DNA of 64,000 nt from Vandiemenella viatica (GCA_031002005.1 CM061919.1:14517687-14581686), one strand, 5' to 3'. Numbered from the stretch's first letter, positions 47,801 to 60,204 are shown. The notes: a model not told the origin generated them from the letters alone. Program-made: numbers and translations.

Positions 47801-48388
47801 TAACTTTATTAAAACGGCCACATCTACTTCGAAAATTCATACCGCGTGGCCTCCTTTCCTAAATAGTGATGAGCTGTTTATGATTTTTTTTGATACGGAG
47901 AAAAATGAATCCACTGTAACCACCAATGGTGGAGTAGTCTATCGACATGTACTGAAAACCAAATCCTTGGAACAAGTTTTCTACCTATTTTACCCTTGTT
48001 TATAAACAATAACACCAGAAAACTCTCTGATCTTTCGTAATGTTATTGTGATGTCAGTTTTTTTACTATTTCAGAATCACCATTTATCACTACAGCATGG
48101 ATGAACCACAACGCATCAAAACATGAAATGCTGTAGTGGTTCATAGTGGGAAAATTGTTATAGTCGTATATTTAACATGTAATATGTATTTAACATGTAA
48201 TATGTAACATGTAATATGTATCTGTCCATTTTGGATCACTAGAAGATCTTCAAGCTTCGAATATTACATGAGGTAGAACTCAATCATATCATGATTTCAG
48301 ACTAGAATATGTAAAATATAGCTAAAGGCAGCCAACTACAACTTCTCTGCCTTGACGCATCTGATGTAAGCTTGAATAAGCGTTAGAA
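44851..48388. other. No gene recognised
   Basis: This is 3.5 kb with only weak ORFs (for example 45398-45811 minus, 46597-46797 minus, 47718-48005 plus) and no domain I can name. At about 47500-47570 the sequence GGTTGCACCGATCCCTTTCG runs into AATAAACAAACAAA, which may be the 3' tail of an unidentified retroelement. Three ACATGTAATATGTA-type units lie at 48173-48220. Confidence 0.3.
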
Positions 48389-48610
48389 ATTGAGCGTGGT
48401 GGGTCAGTGGTAACATTCTAGTCTCGTGTTCGGGGGGAAGCGCTGACGAATTTTCGTCCAGCCGTCGAGATTTCACCGTTTTCGGTGCATTTACGAAATA
48501 GTTTCAGGGAAATTTTGGGGTGGTTCCTATAGAAGGCCGTGGCTGAATTACTTCCTGATACTCTATCCGTTCGTCAGCTTAGGTTTAAAAGGATCAGTTT
48601 CTAGATAGCG
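48389..48610 (+). mobile_element. SINE-A copy, diverged
   Basis: The head TGAGCGTGGTGGGTCAGTGG, body TTTCAGGGAAATTTTGGGG, TGGTTCCTATAGAAGGCCG and GGCTGAATTACTTCC follow the SINE-A order. The B-box has decayed, and tail and target duplication are unclear. Confidence 0.6.
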
Positions 48611-50060
48611 TGACGTGAATATTGTGCCTTGTGCACCAGCCTCTCAGTATACCCATGCGGCTGTTCTCGTGTGACCCGGCTGGTATCGGAAGTTGGCAGA
48701 ATTACTGAGCAGTGGTGTACACATAGGAGCAAACCTTTCCACCCAATCAACAAAAAGGACTGATGGGAGGATTGCGGAAAAGGGTCACACCAAAAATTGA
48801 AAAAATAATTAAACCATATTTATGTAATATTTCATAAACTGTTATAGAAAAATGATTCAGATAAAGTAAGTTGATGAAATACCAAAAGAAGATGATTTGG
48901 AAATTTGAAATGAAGACGAAATTTTATCGAAGGACATAACTAATATAATGGACATAATAGTGGTAAATTTTTAAGCTATTCTGCATTGGCTATAAACTAT
49001 AGAGATTATAACGTCTCCACAGAAAAGTGTATCTCAGATGAAGGTATTACGTGGGATAGTAGGAGAGTGTGTCAAGACACTCATGACAGAGGAAAATTTC
49101 CGAGGGTAATAATAACTTGTTTGATATACTAAGAGATTTCTATAGAATTTTAGATGGACTCGAGGAATGTTTCACTCGTCAACATTCCCTTTCCTTCTTA
49201 ATGGTTTAAGTTACTCCGAATTTCAGAAATTAGTGGTGTGTATGGTTACAAAACTGTTGCAACCATCAGAACTATGTATTTTCACAGTACATTAATTGAT
49301 AAAAAGCATTTCTGATCTCGTATGTCTTTGTAAATTCATGTTTTAAGGAAACAATTATCTTCGGTTATGATAAAAAACTGCATAAAAAACTGCAAGAGCA
49401 GTTTATGAAATTTCATCAGATAAATTGTTTACAAGCATTTGCTCGAAATTTCACCCGCGTGGACGTGGATGGGCCTAATTTAACAGTGTCTGGTATGGTT
49501 CAAAATTAACTGAGGAAAACCGGAATGTATCAAACTAACTGGTATGTGACATGTACTCACGCTACGTTGAAATGCAACTTGCACACTGTCTACAATTCCT
49601 TGCGACACATCCTGGTCGTCCACTCAGTGGCAAGTCTGTTACAGAACCATGTCTGCAGAAATTTTGTGCTCCATCTAATCATAGAGCCTTTGAAAGGGGG
49701 CTATCGTCAATGTTGCTGGCGGAATAGTCGCTGAACAGAGTTGTGATTTATGAGACTCGGCATAGCACCACACACATTGAGCCTTCTTCTGTCGTATCGT
49801 TACTATACGAAACAAACAACCACGTGTCTCAGCGCCCCAAAGTTAACGAGGTGTAACTGTAACACGACTTTATGGACACTACTGTGTGATATTATAAAAC
49901 TAAATTAGTATTTAGGTAATTTTTGTAAAAGAAAATCTGATTATACAAGCTAAAAATAAACTAAGCAACAAGAAAAAGTATTGCCTTAGTTTGAATCCGA
50001 AATTGAAAGCACAGGAATACGACGTGCCACATTGAAACGTGTAGCTATCCAGCTACTGCT
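48611..50060. other. No gene recognised
   Basis: AT-rich sequence. The ORF at 49525-49734 has no known domain and no element ends are seen. Confidence 0.35.
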
Positions 50061-50073
50061 GTCGCTTATAAGA

Positions 50074-50326
50074 TTTTTTTAAAACTGCTTTACGTCTCTT
50101 TTTAACATCGAGGTCTTTTAGAGACGGGAAAGGGTGGGGGGCAAGGATGGGGGCAAGGAATGGGAAGGAATTCGGCCATGGCCTTTTGAAGGAAGCATCC
50201 CGGCATTTGCCTGGAGTGATTTGGGGAAACCATGGAAAACCCAAATCTGGATGCCCGGACGGGGATTCGAACCGCCGTCCTCCCGAATGCGAGGCGAGAA
50301 CGCTAACCGTTACAACGTCCCGCTCG
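50074..50326 (-). mobile_element. SINE-A copy, full length, 13-bp TSD
   Basis: On the minus strand the complete SINE-A order is present: head, B-box GGTTCGAATCC, body and tail. The flanks GTCGCTTATAAGA (50061-50073) and GTCGCTTCTAAGA (50327-50339) differ at one base and form a clear target duplication. Confidence 0.9.
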
Positions 50327-50689
50327 GTCGCTTCTAAGAAAGCAGCCGCAGCGAGTTACAGGAGGGGCCTGATGTTTGAGCTTCGTGTCCACGGGTCCAC
50401 GGCTGTTCTCAGCAGCTGTAACTGTTGGAAAATTGTGATGTTAAACTGGATGTTACCCTTAATTTCGTTTACTTGTGTCTTCATTTTACAAAGCGATATC
50501 ATATGAAGTCTAATCTTCTATGGAAGTTATTATCTCGGATAATTTTACCTTCTTATTTTCATTCAGAGCCTAGTAAAAAATGGCTCAAATTCCGCGAGAA
50601 ATCCACTTGAATCACCGTTTCCCGAAATGAGATAAACAACTGATGGTGGCGATTTGCAGTCACAATGAAACAACCACCATCTAGGGTAG

Positions 50690-50890
50690 AAGTTCCCAAT
50701 GTGTTTCTTACCACGCCCCCCTCCGTCAAGAGAAAATCCCCCCCCCCCTCAGCACGATTTTATTATTAATAAGGTAAACGACTACTTCTTACTATTAATA
50801 ATGATGATATCTGAGAAGAAACTCACTAAGCATGTGATTTTAAACTCTAAGAGGCGGTGAAGTATACTTAGTACTTCCGCCAGTGTAGAG
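50690..50890 (+). mobile_element. hAT-type MITE remnant, second family
   Basis: This is homologous, in opposite orientation, to 42415-42715: ACCACGCCCCCCTCCGTCAA, TTAATAATGATGATATCTGA, AACTCACTAAGCATGTGATT. A C-run at about 50733-50748 has expanded. The right terminus is not defined. Confidence 0.5.
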
Positions 50891-51102
50891 CTAGGATATA
50901 CACGACACGGACGGTGAAGCTACCACGCAGCCCGATCACTCCCTCCCCTCTCCTCATTTGTCTTTGCGTCCCATACATTTTGAACCTAAAATCAAAGGTT
51001 ACATATAATCGTCGGCAAATAGCGCTTGTAAATCAGCTTTTCTAACACCAGCCTTTTTCTAAGGTTCCACTGGAGGGGACTGATAACTAATAAGTAGCTT
51101 AA

Positions 51103-51420
51103 TAGAGCGATATAGTGGCGCAGTGGTTAATGTGTCAGACTAGGGATTGAAAGGTCCCCGGCTCAAATACCTGTCTGGGACGGGATTTTCATAGGGGTTT
51201 AACCGGATCTTCACCAATGCACAACTTGCTGCGTACTGTAAATTACAGCAGAACGCTTCCATGGTTCGGAATCAATGTTAAACTGTAGGTGCCCCTGTAC
51301 CCGGCAAAACAACCGGGTTAGGTTAAAGCGGCTACGATAGGGGCGGAATGCGCAGCCAATAGAACCCAGATCATTCCGACCACAGGGAATTATGATTATT
51401 ATAGTATCATAATCTCTCAA
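51103..51420 (+). mobile_element. SINE-B copy
   Basis: The head GTGGCGCAGTGGTTAATGTG and the B-box GGCTCAAATACC are followed by the same body as at 12385-12700: 'TCTTCACC', 'AATGTTAAACTGTAGGT' against 'CACGTTGATCTGTAGGT', and TTAGGTTAAAGCGGCTACG. It sits about 60 bp left of the giant inverted repeat. Confidence 0.7.
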
Positions 51421-52315
51421 ATCTTCGAAAGCCCAACAAAACTAAATGTGCCCTACGTTTCTCCAAGGACCACGGCTATATGTACAGTGGGGACACAATT
51501 CGCGAGACCCCTCGCCTTTCTATTATGCTTCGTTCTACACAGGAATACCGCATTGGACAGCATAACTGGTAGGTGGTTCACTAAATTCATTATAAAATAG
51601 ACCTCTCATACTCAGCACTTTACCCGACACTAAAAAAAAGAGCCCGCGAAGCAAGAAACTCGCAGACGCTCAGAGGCAAAGTTTGGAGTTCTACAATTAA
51701 AATAACCACGAATATCATCATTAAGGTCATAATAATTATCGAAATAACCAAATCGATTGACTATAGATGAATGATAACATTTTTTCGTAATTTTGATAAC
51801 CATTGCGTATTTTCTTTTTCCCCCTCGAATAAACAGTTGACAATTCGCTAGCAAACTCAATTGTATGAAGAATACCGAAAAGAATCACGAAATTACGCAC
51901 GGAAAACCAATAAGAGAGAGTTAATGGACTTCATTACACTGCAGCGTTATAGAACAGATACACACAAAGGTTGAGGGTAAGCAGATAGAACATTTACGAA
52001 AGAACTCTAATCGTAAACTAAGTCAAGAAATATAAAAAAAAAACTATTTCGAGAAATTAAAATGGCTAGGAATATTAACACCTTAATTTTGTTTCAACCG
52101 TATCATATTTAGAAGGTAAGCTTAACTTGATCGCAATAGCGACAGTTTTAGTGGTAATAATAATAATTAAGAAACAGTAAATAAATAAATAAATCCGTCT
52201 GCAATGTGAATTACCGGTTCCCATTTTAAATCTGGAAGATGGAAGTTGGAAAACTTTCATATCTCTCTTTGTTTCTAACGTCTATAAAATTTTCTGTCAA
52301 GCATTACTTCCTGCC

Positions 52316-52500
52316 TTCCAAGTCCGATGGGTTATAGGTAACACTGTTGCCTGACATTCGGGAGGACGCGAATTCAAACCTCGTCGGGCATCCAATTTCA
52401 GTATTCCATGGTTTTCGTAAATCTCTCCAGCTGAACTCCAGAAAAGTTCCTTCAAAAAGCCATGGCTGAACTTTTAAACCGATCCTAGCTCCAATACTTT
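52316..52500 (+). mobile_element. SINE-A copy in left arm (mirror 55440-55625)
   Basis: The head has GGGTTATAGGTAACACTGTT and a B-box-like AATTCAAACCTCG. The body is TATTCCATGGTTTTCG, then CCATGGCTGAACTTT. The mirror copy in the right arm lies on the opposite strand. Confidence 0.75.
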
Positions 52501-52548
52501 CAGGATTCATATCACACTGGCGTCGAAGAAATGAAGAAGACAAATAAG

Positions 52549-52775
52549 AACGTGGTGGGTATGTGGTAACACTCTAAACCCGTTTCGGGAGGTCGTGAGT
52601 TCGAATCCCCATCTGGCCATCCAGGTAAGCGTTTTAGATGGTTTCCCAAAATCACTCCATGCGAATGCCAGGATGGTTCCTTCAAAAGGCCGTCGCCGAA
52701 TTCCTCCCTATTACTTGCCCCAGTCCTTTCCTGCCTCTAATGACATCGATGAAATGTAAAGCTAGAAGCAAAAAA
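52549..52775 (+). mobile_element. SINE-A copy in left arm (mirror 55165-55392)
   Basis: The head GTGGTGGGTATGTGGTAACA, B-box GTTCGAATCCC, body GGTTTCCCAAAATCACTCC with GCCAGGATGGTTCC, and an A-rich tail AGCAAAAAATA are present. The mirror copy is equally complete. Confidence 0.82.
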
Positions 52776-52939
52776 TAATATCGCTAATAAAAATAATTAC
52801 ACCTCTGTGGTGTGTTTTGGACCTTTTCCTTGTTGGATTTATCTTATTCAACGGCCGAAAATGGTAGTGAATGGACTAGAGTGAAATTTCCAAATGTGGA
52901 GAGTCTCTAGTTCGGTGTTGTCTTAGGGCTGGTTTACGT

Positions 52940-53160
52940 CGAAATCATTATAGACGAAAAAGGACTCGGGGCATGTTTTGGGAAGGAATTAAGCTATGGC
53001 CATTTCACGGAATCATCCCGGCACTCACTGAGTGATTTCGATTAATCATGCAATATCGAAATACGGATGGATGCACGAAGTTTTGAACCCCTGTCGTTCC
53101 GAATGGGGTGGCTTGGGCGTTACTGGGACTCTTGGTCACTGGTGCGATTCCGATCAGGGA
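52940..53160 (-). mobile_element. SINE-A copy in left arm (mirror 54780-55010)
   Basis: On the minus strand, GGTTCAAAACTTCGTGC, GATTAATCGAAATCAC, GTGCCGGGATGATTCC and CCATAGCTTAATTCC follow the SINE-A order. In the mirror copy the same blocks are on the plus strand. Confidence 0.72.
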
Positions 53161-53649
53161 CATGGTTGTCAAAGTAGATATTGTTGTATGTCTTGTGTAA
53201 TCTTTCAGTTGTATGAGCAAAAAGTATTTGGAAATACATCAGTAGACAGGATAATCACATAAGATGGCTTAGCTGGATGAATGGATATCGGCAGGAATGC
53301 CATCAAAAATTTAAAGAAATTTTTATTCAAACAAAAGGCAAATGGTCGCTTTCAAAAATATATCACAGGTCCACCTCATCTCACAAAAAAAAAAAAAAAA
53401 CAACAACACACACACAATTCAATGTTTGGTGCCAACTAGTAACATGGCTGCGTTCTAAAAAGGTAATAGGATAAAAAAAATTTGGAAACTAGGTGAATTG
53501 TAGTGAAGCTCTTTAGTTATTTCAGTTGGTGTGTGGGATTTAATCTCTTTAACACTATGCGTGGTCATTTTGTAAGAAGAAATTCTTCCTTCTGGCTCAA
53601 GCAAATTACAGTTCAGACGCAGGAGGAAGTAAACGATACGACAAACGTT

Positions 53650-53770
53650 TCGAGGAAGTGTTTGTTTACCAGTGGCTCTGGCTAGAACACTGTCATCGCA
53701 TTGTAAAGGTCACCGATTCGAGTCCGTCCTCGCATGTGGTTGCTTTAGAATGAGTGTAGAGTTCGTCTTG
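53650..53770 (+). repeat. tRNA-like SINE head at the palindrome spacer
   Basis: A-box-like CAGTGGCTCTGGCTAGAAC and a B-box GATTCGAGTCC (about 53712) have SINE-like spacing. The segment begins where the two arms stop matching, so it may mark an insertion next to or within the inner breakpoint. Confidence 0.35.
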
Positions 53771-56472
53771 TGTTGACTTCACAATAGTGAGCCACATTAC
53801 CTCTGTAAAGGCTGACACAATAGTCTGAAAAATATAAACTGGAGCAGACTAAGTGGTCAAAGGCACGAAAGGGCATAAAATATTTAGATCAGCAGATGGA
53901 TATTGCGGAATATTGATTAATTAATTTTGTAATCAAACAGTGCAAGTAGAACATTACAAGATGCAATGGGAGAATGCTGAAGTAAAAATCCTCGAAAAGT
54001 AATTTTCAGAAATTTTTAATGACCAATACATATTAGTTCAACGTTATTTTTCAACATTTTCATCGGTCCTCTAACTACGATCAAGTAATTTTAATAATAT
54101 GTTATATGACGATGTTTTTGTTAAAATGGCTGTCACTGTATTTGTAGGTGCTCTTAATTCGAAAAGGGGCATATTTCGAGTACGGATGGTCATATTCACA
54201 AACCTTGTTAGAGCAAACTCTACTGAACAAGTGTTCTTCACTTCCTCAGAGCCACTGGTAAACAAACACTTCCTCGAAACGTTTGTCATATCGTTTACTT
54301 CCTCCTTGCGTCTGAACTGTAATTTGCTTGAGCCAGAAGGAAGAATTTCTTCTTACAAAATGACCACGCATAGTGTTAAAGAGATTAAATCCCACACACT
54401 CAACTGAAATAACTAAAGAGCTTCACTACAATTCACCTAGTTTCCAACATTTTTTTTATCCTATTACCTTTTTAGAACGCAGCCATGTTACTAGTTGGCA
54501 CCAAACATTGAATTGTGTGTGTGTGTGTGTGTGTGTTATTTTTTTTTCTTTTTTTTTGTGAGATGAGGTGGACCTGTGATATATTTTTGAAAGCGACCAT
54601 TTGCCTTTTGTTTGAATAAAAATTTCTTTAAATTTTTGATGGCATTCCTGCCGATATCCATTCATCCAGCTAAGCCATCTTATGTGATTATCCTGTCTAC
54701 TGATGTATTTCCAAATACTCTTTGCTCATACAACTGAAAGATGACACAAGACATACAACAATATCTACTTTAACACCCATGTCCCTGATCGGAATCACAC
54801 CAGTGACCAAGAGTCCCGGTAACGCCCAAGCCACCCCATTCGGAACGACAGGGGTTCAAAACTTCATGCATCCATCCGTATTTCGATATTGCATGATTAA
54901 TCGAAATCAGTGAGTGCCGGGATGATTCCATGAAATGTCCATAGCTTAATTCCTTCCCAAAACATGCCCCGAGTCCTTTTTCGTCTATAATGATTTCGAC
55001 GTAAACCAGCCCTAAGACAACACCGAACTAGAGACTCTCCACATTTGGAAAATTTCACTCTAGTCCATTCACTACCATTTTCGGCCGTTGAATAAGATAA
55101 ATCCAACAAGGAAAAGGTCCAAAACACACCACAGAGGTGTAATTATTTTTATTAGCGATATTATTTTTTGCTTCTAGCTTTACATCTCATCGATGTCATT
55201 AGAGGCAGGAAAGGACTGGGGCAAGTAATAGGGAGGAATTCGGCGACGGCCTTTTGAAGGAACCATCCTGGCATTCGCATGGAGTGATTTTGGGAAACCA
55301 TCTAAAACGCTTACCTGGATGGCCAGATGGGGATTCGAACTCACGACCTCCCGAAACGGGTTTAGAGTGTTACCACATACCCACCACGTTCTTATTTGTC
55401 TTCTTCATTTCTTCGACGCCAATGTGATATGAATCCTGAAAGTATTGGAGCTAGGATCGGTTTAAAAGTTCAGCCATGGCTTTTTGAAGGAACTTTTCTG
55501 GAGTTCAGCTGGAGAGATTTACGAAAACCATGGAATACTGAAATTGGATGCCCGACGAGGTTTGAATTCGCGTCCTCCCGAATGTCAGGCAACAGTGTTA
55601 CCCATCGGACTTGGAAGGCAGGAAGTAATGCTTGACAGAAAATTTTATAGACGTATCAGTGTTAGGTAGAAACAAAGAGAGATATGAAAGTTTTCCAACT
55701 TCCAGATTTAAAATGGGAACCGGTAATTCACATTGCAGACGGATTTATTTATTTATTTACTGTTCTTAATTATTATTATTACCACTAAAACTGTCGCTAT
55801 TGCGATCAAGTTAAGCTTACCTTCTAAATATGATACGGTTGAAACAAAATTAAGGTGTTAATATTCCTAGCCATTTTAATTTCTCGAAATAGTTTTTTTT
55901 TTATATTTCTTGACTTAGTTTACGATTAGAGTTCTTTCGTAAATGTTCTATCTGCTTACCCTCAACCTTTGTGTGTATTTGTTCTATAACGCTGCAGCGC
56001 TAGAAAGTGTAATTAAGTCCATTAACTCTCTCTTATTGGTTTTCCGTGCGTAATTTAGTAATTCTTTTCGGTATTCTTCATACAATTGAGTTTGCTAGCG
56101 AATTGTCAACTGTTTATTCTAGGGGGAAAAAGAAAATACGCAATGGTTATCAAAATTACAAAAAAAAAATGTTATCATTCATCTATAGTCAATCGATTTG
56201 GTTATTTCGATAATTATTATGACCTTAATGATGATATTCGTGGTTATTTTAATTGTAGAACTCCAAACTTTACCTCTGAGCGTCTGCGAGTTTCTTGCTG
56301 CGTGGGATCTTTTTTTTTAGTCTCGGGTAAAGTGCTGAGTATGAGAGGTCTATTTTATAATGAATTTAGTGAACCACCTACCAGTTATGCTGTCCAATGC
56401 GATATTCCTGTGTAGAACGAATCATAATAGAAAGGGGAGGGGTCTCGCGAATTTTTTCCCCGACTGTACATT

Positions 56473-57339
56473 ATATCAGACTGCGTCAAAATGCAACCTG
56501 TAGTTTTTGCGTTAGTGGCATTCAATGAGACTGGTTAATAATCTGTGAGCATTTTAATTATCTTAAATTTCCCAGCTTATCGACATCACACCAAAATGAA
56601 ACACACACAATCTTAACCCAAGGACTGCAAATTATTCAAAATCCCATGAAAATCCAACCATAATTTTATGCGAGAATCCTCCTTATCAGAGACTTTTTTT
56701 AAAAAATTATTCTTGCTTTGCTGCTTGTGAACAGCAACTAAAACTCATTAAAAAAATAATCTTAACTGCACAGACTTTCTGCCATTACAGGCTTATCACA
56801 TTATAGAAAGTAACCTGCAACGCAATTTTACTGTTTTATAATTGGTAGAATATGATTGTATATAAAATTTTTGATAAGTACTTTTTGATAGTACTTCGTA
56901 ACAGTCATGGTACACAGTAAATTACCAGAATAACTGTTCAAATCAGAAATTCATTAAGTTAACGGTTCATCTTCGATCTACGAGATTATTATGACTTAAA
57001 TTGGTCTGTTTCTATTTGGTGGTTCCGACAAAAAAGAATGCTGACAGATTTTAATACGATTTCAAAGTTGTAAACCCACGATCTATCTTTAATTCTGTAG
57101 TATACCTTACGACGCTACGCCAGCCGAATATTAAAATCTTGTGTGAAAAACAAGTTCTTTTATAATCTATCCGGCAAAATAAGAAAATTACTGCATCGAT
57201 TTTCAAATAGTTTTCAGATTTTGAAACCATAAATACTGAGTCGGAACTACAGGTCTAATCTGTATCACTACGTCACCTCGCGCAGGAGTAGGAAAGTAAA
57301 ATATCTTCTGGACGTCAACGTCTTTTACACTGATCCTGG
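56473..57339. other. No gene recognised
   Basis: AT-rich sequence with no ORF, repeat or element end of note. Confidence 0.35.
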
Positions 57340-57520
57340 CGGGTGAGCGCTAAAGGATCAGACCTGACGCGGGATTTGTTCCCCTTCAGGCCATACAGGT
57401 TTCAGGTTTTTATGGTTTCCCGTAATAACTTCAGATGAAGGCCACAACAGTTTCTTCAAAAGGATATGGCCGAATTTCTTCGCGTTCTTTGACCCAATTC
57501 TCTCCCGCTTCTAGTCACAA
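57340..57520 (+). repeat. SINE-A copy, diverged
   Basis: The blocks GTTTTTATGGTTTCCC, ATAACTTCAGATGAAGGCC, GGATATGGCCGAATTTC and TCTCCCGCTTCTAG follow the SINE-A order. The head is weak. It abuts the mariner left end. Confidence 0.6.
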
Positions 57521-57526
57521 TAACTA

Positions 57527-58890
57527 CGAGGGTCGTTTGAAATGTCCGTGCAAAAAATAAAAACTACTTACGTGTTTGAGGTAAACCTTTTTTATTTTTC
57601 GACATAGTCTCCTTTTAGGTTTACACACTTCGTCCAACGATGTTCTAGTTTGTTGATCCCTTCCAAATAATAGGATTTGTCCAAGTCTGCAAAATATCCA
57701 TTAGTGTGTGCAATCACCTACTCGTTTGAATAAAATCTTTGTCCCGCCAGCCATTTCTTCAAATTGGGGAACAAATAGTAGTCCTAGGGAGCCAAGCCTG
57801 GAGAATATGGGGGATGCGAAACGAGTTGGAATCCTATTTCCATTAATTTTGCGACCACAACTGCTGAGGCGTGTGCTAGTGCGTTGTCGTGTTGGAAAAG
57901 GACTTTCTTGTGGGCCAATCGCGGGCGTTTCTCTTGCAGCTCGGTTTTCAAACAGTCCAATAACCATGAATAATATGCACCTGTAATTGTTTTACCCTTT
58001 TCCAGATAGTCGATGTGGATTATACCTTGCGAATCCCAAAAGACAGTCGCCATAACCTTTCCGGATGAAGGAACGGTCTTCGCCTTTTTGGTGCAGATTT
58101 TTCATCGTTAACCCATTGTTTAGATTATTGTTTGGTCTCAGGAGTATAGAAATGTATCCATGTTTCATCCACAGTGACACGAAACGACGCTTAAAGTCCT
58201 CCGGATTCTTCTGGAACAGCTGCAAGCCATCTTTGCATCACTTCACACGATTCCGTTTTTGGTCAAGAGTCAGCAATCGCGGCACCCATCTTGCGAATAG
58301 CTTTCTCATTTCCAAATGTTTATGCAAAATATTATTTACCTGTTCAGTCGAGACGCCCACAGCACTAGCAATCTCACGCACCTTAACTCTTCTGTTATCC
58401 ATCACCATATCATCATGGATTTGATTTCTGGAGTCGTAACCTTCACAGGACGTCCAGAACGTTCAGCGTCACTTGTGACCATATGGCCAGTCCGAAAATT
58501 TTGAAACCACTTATAAACTGTTATAATCGAAGGTGCAGAGTCACCATAATTTTTATCAAGCTTCTCTTTAGTCTCCTGAGGCGTTTTGCCTTTCATAAAG
58601 TAATGTTTAATCACCACACGAAATTCTTTTTCGTCCATTTCTTGAAAACCACTCGACTTCCTTGATTCACACGAACGCCAAACACAAAGATATGGACCAA
58701 TATGGCTGAAAATTGGTGTGCGTTCATTCAAGAGATGCTACTAACCATGGAGGAAGGAATATATGGAGACGACGCAAGGGACCTTTGCCACATACTGGAG
58801 TGAAACCGGGTAGAGAGAAGTGGGGAGGGGAGGCCGCCAAATTGCTTGACCAGAGAAACACGGAAATATGCACAAAAACCTCAAGGGAAT
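57527..58890 (-). mobile_element. mariner element, inactive
   Basis: A TA at 57525 is followed by the mariner-type inverted repeat CGAGGGTCGTTTGAAATGTC. The minus strand encodes a mariner transposase. MDEKEFRVVIKHYFMKGKTP (starting near 58640) leads into the helix-turn-helix region with YKWFQNFRTGH. The first catalytic Asp follows in VDETWIHFYTPE (about 58180), the second in QHDNALAHAS (about 57870) and the third in DYYLFP (about 57780). At least three frameshifts or stops break it, including a TAG immediately before the third Asp. The right inverted repeat is eroded near 58890. Transposition would have been by cut-and-paste into TA. Confidence 0.85.
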
Positions 58891-58903
58891 CATAAGACAA
58901 CCG

Positions 58904-59395
58904 TGGTACCGCAATTTGATGATGGATTATTATATAACTCGACGAGACACATTAAAAATGAAGAATAAAGTTTTTTGATATCGTGCTTAGTTCTCGAGAT
59001 ATATTGTCTCAAAAGAGTGGAGTTTCTGGTTGAAATTCAGAAGAAACGTGTCCCCAAAGTCAAATTTGGTGATAGATTCTTATGTAATACGACGATACAA
59101 ATCGAAAATAAAGAATAAAATTTTTCGATTTCTCGTTTAGTTCGCGAGATATACTGTCTCAAAAGTGAGGTTGTTAGGTTATGAGGGGATTCAACGATAA
59201 CCGTGGCGCCGCAATTTGATGACGAATTCTTATGTAACTAGATGAGGGAAGCTGAAAGTAAAGAATAAATTTTTTGATATCTCGCTTAGTTCTCGAGATA
59301 TTGTACCTTAAAATTGACGTGGTTAGGTTGAAATGTGGCCTGGACCAGAAAAAAACTATCGTCATATCCATATTTGATGATGAATTCGGACGTAA
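58904..59395 (+). repeat. MITE-derived tandem array, about 150-bp units
   Basis: Units begin at about 58906 (CCGTGGTACCGCAATTTGATG), 59059, 59197 (CCGTGGCGCCGCAATTTGATG) and 59361. Each carries 'GATTCTTAT.TAA', 'AAAGAATAAA.TTTTT', 'TCTCG.TTAGTTC.CGAGATAT' and 'AAAAGTGAGG.TGTTAGGTT'. The same blocks make up the arms of the MITE at 9805-10234. Here they are arranged head to tail rather than inverted. Confidence 0.7.
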
Positions 59396-60204
59396 CTTAA
59401 TGAGCAGGTAATTCTTTTTAACTTGAATAACAAACTGTTTATTTCTACAGTCCTTAAATTTTAGTTGATGTTCAAATAGGTTATATTTTCACATTCTATT
59501 TCAGTAATTGACAAGGAAGATTTCAAAATCTAGAAATATACTTGTAGACATATTTACAAACAGAAACAAGTCGTATCTGAAATTAAAAAAAGCATAAGTC
59601 AATGTTTATAGCTTTAAAAAAAATTAATACTTCATAAAATCTCATAGTTTCTGAGCTTACTTAGAAGATATTGTACTGGTAGTGGCCTATATAATTTTGC
59701 TAGAAAAATCAGTACATTCAAAAATCAGAAGCTAACAGCTAATAATAAATAAATTGTTTGTTCTCTTCAGGTATACACCGCATTTAAACCTGCCAACATT
59801 TCCATTAATGTTGCCGCTACAAAACCAAACTACTTAGACACATCTAAACACAAGAAATGCATCGCGAACTACATTTCCGTCAACAAAGTTTATTTCATCA
59901 CGTTTAGTAGTTCGCACAGCACAAATTATAACGATTAATTTCATCGTGCAATTTCAGTGTAAACTTAAACGTGAGTAATGCATGCACTGTGTCGCGATGT
60001 AAACATGACCAGTTTAAATTAAATTTCCAACATTTGTCTACAATAAAGCTAGCTTTTCAGGTGCAAAATAGTAACATATGCTAATTGTCTACACTACACC
60101 AACAAAAATTTGAGAATAATATTATCCTATTGAGAGCAATGAATAAATTTATAGCGAATGGCACAAATGTTGCGGTTGCCTGTCAGATACTTCAAGAACG
60201 ATAA
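59396..60204. other. No gene recognised
   Basis: AT-rich sequence. A block 'CCATTAATGTTGCCGCTACAA' near 59802 resembles 'CCGTTAATATTACCGCTAGAA' near 14660, hinting at a shared diverged repeat. Confidence 0.3.

Larger units (their letters stand above)
51481..56472. repeat. Giant inverted repeat, 2.2-kb arms, Tc1-like outer ends
   Basis: The left arm (51481 to about 53680) and the right arm (about 54256 to 56472) are inverted copies, about 93-96% identical by eye, separated by about 575 bp. The outer ends read TACAGTGGGGACACAATTCG on the left and, reverse-complemented on the right, TACAGTCGGGGAAAAAATTC. A CAGT-type terminus next to TA resembles Tc1/mariner-like elements. No transposase is encoded. 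Each arm carries the same three SINE-A pieces in mirror order, so the arms were duplicated after those SINEs arrived. ORFs pair up across the arms (51630-51860 minus with 56086-56415 plus; 52304-52543 minus with 55396-55635 plus; 53277-53474 plus with 54456-54665 minus). They show no known domain. Confidence 0.9.

Noticed and set aside
57708..58895. Plus-strand ORFs across the mariner
   Set aside because: They are antisense to the recognisable transposase.
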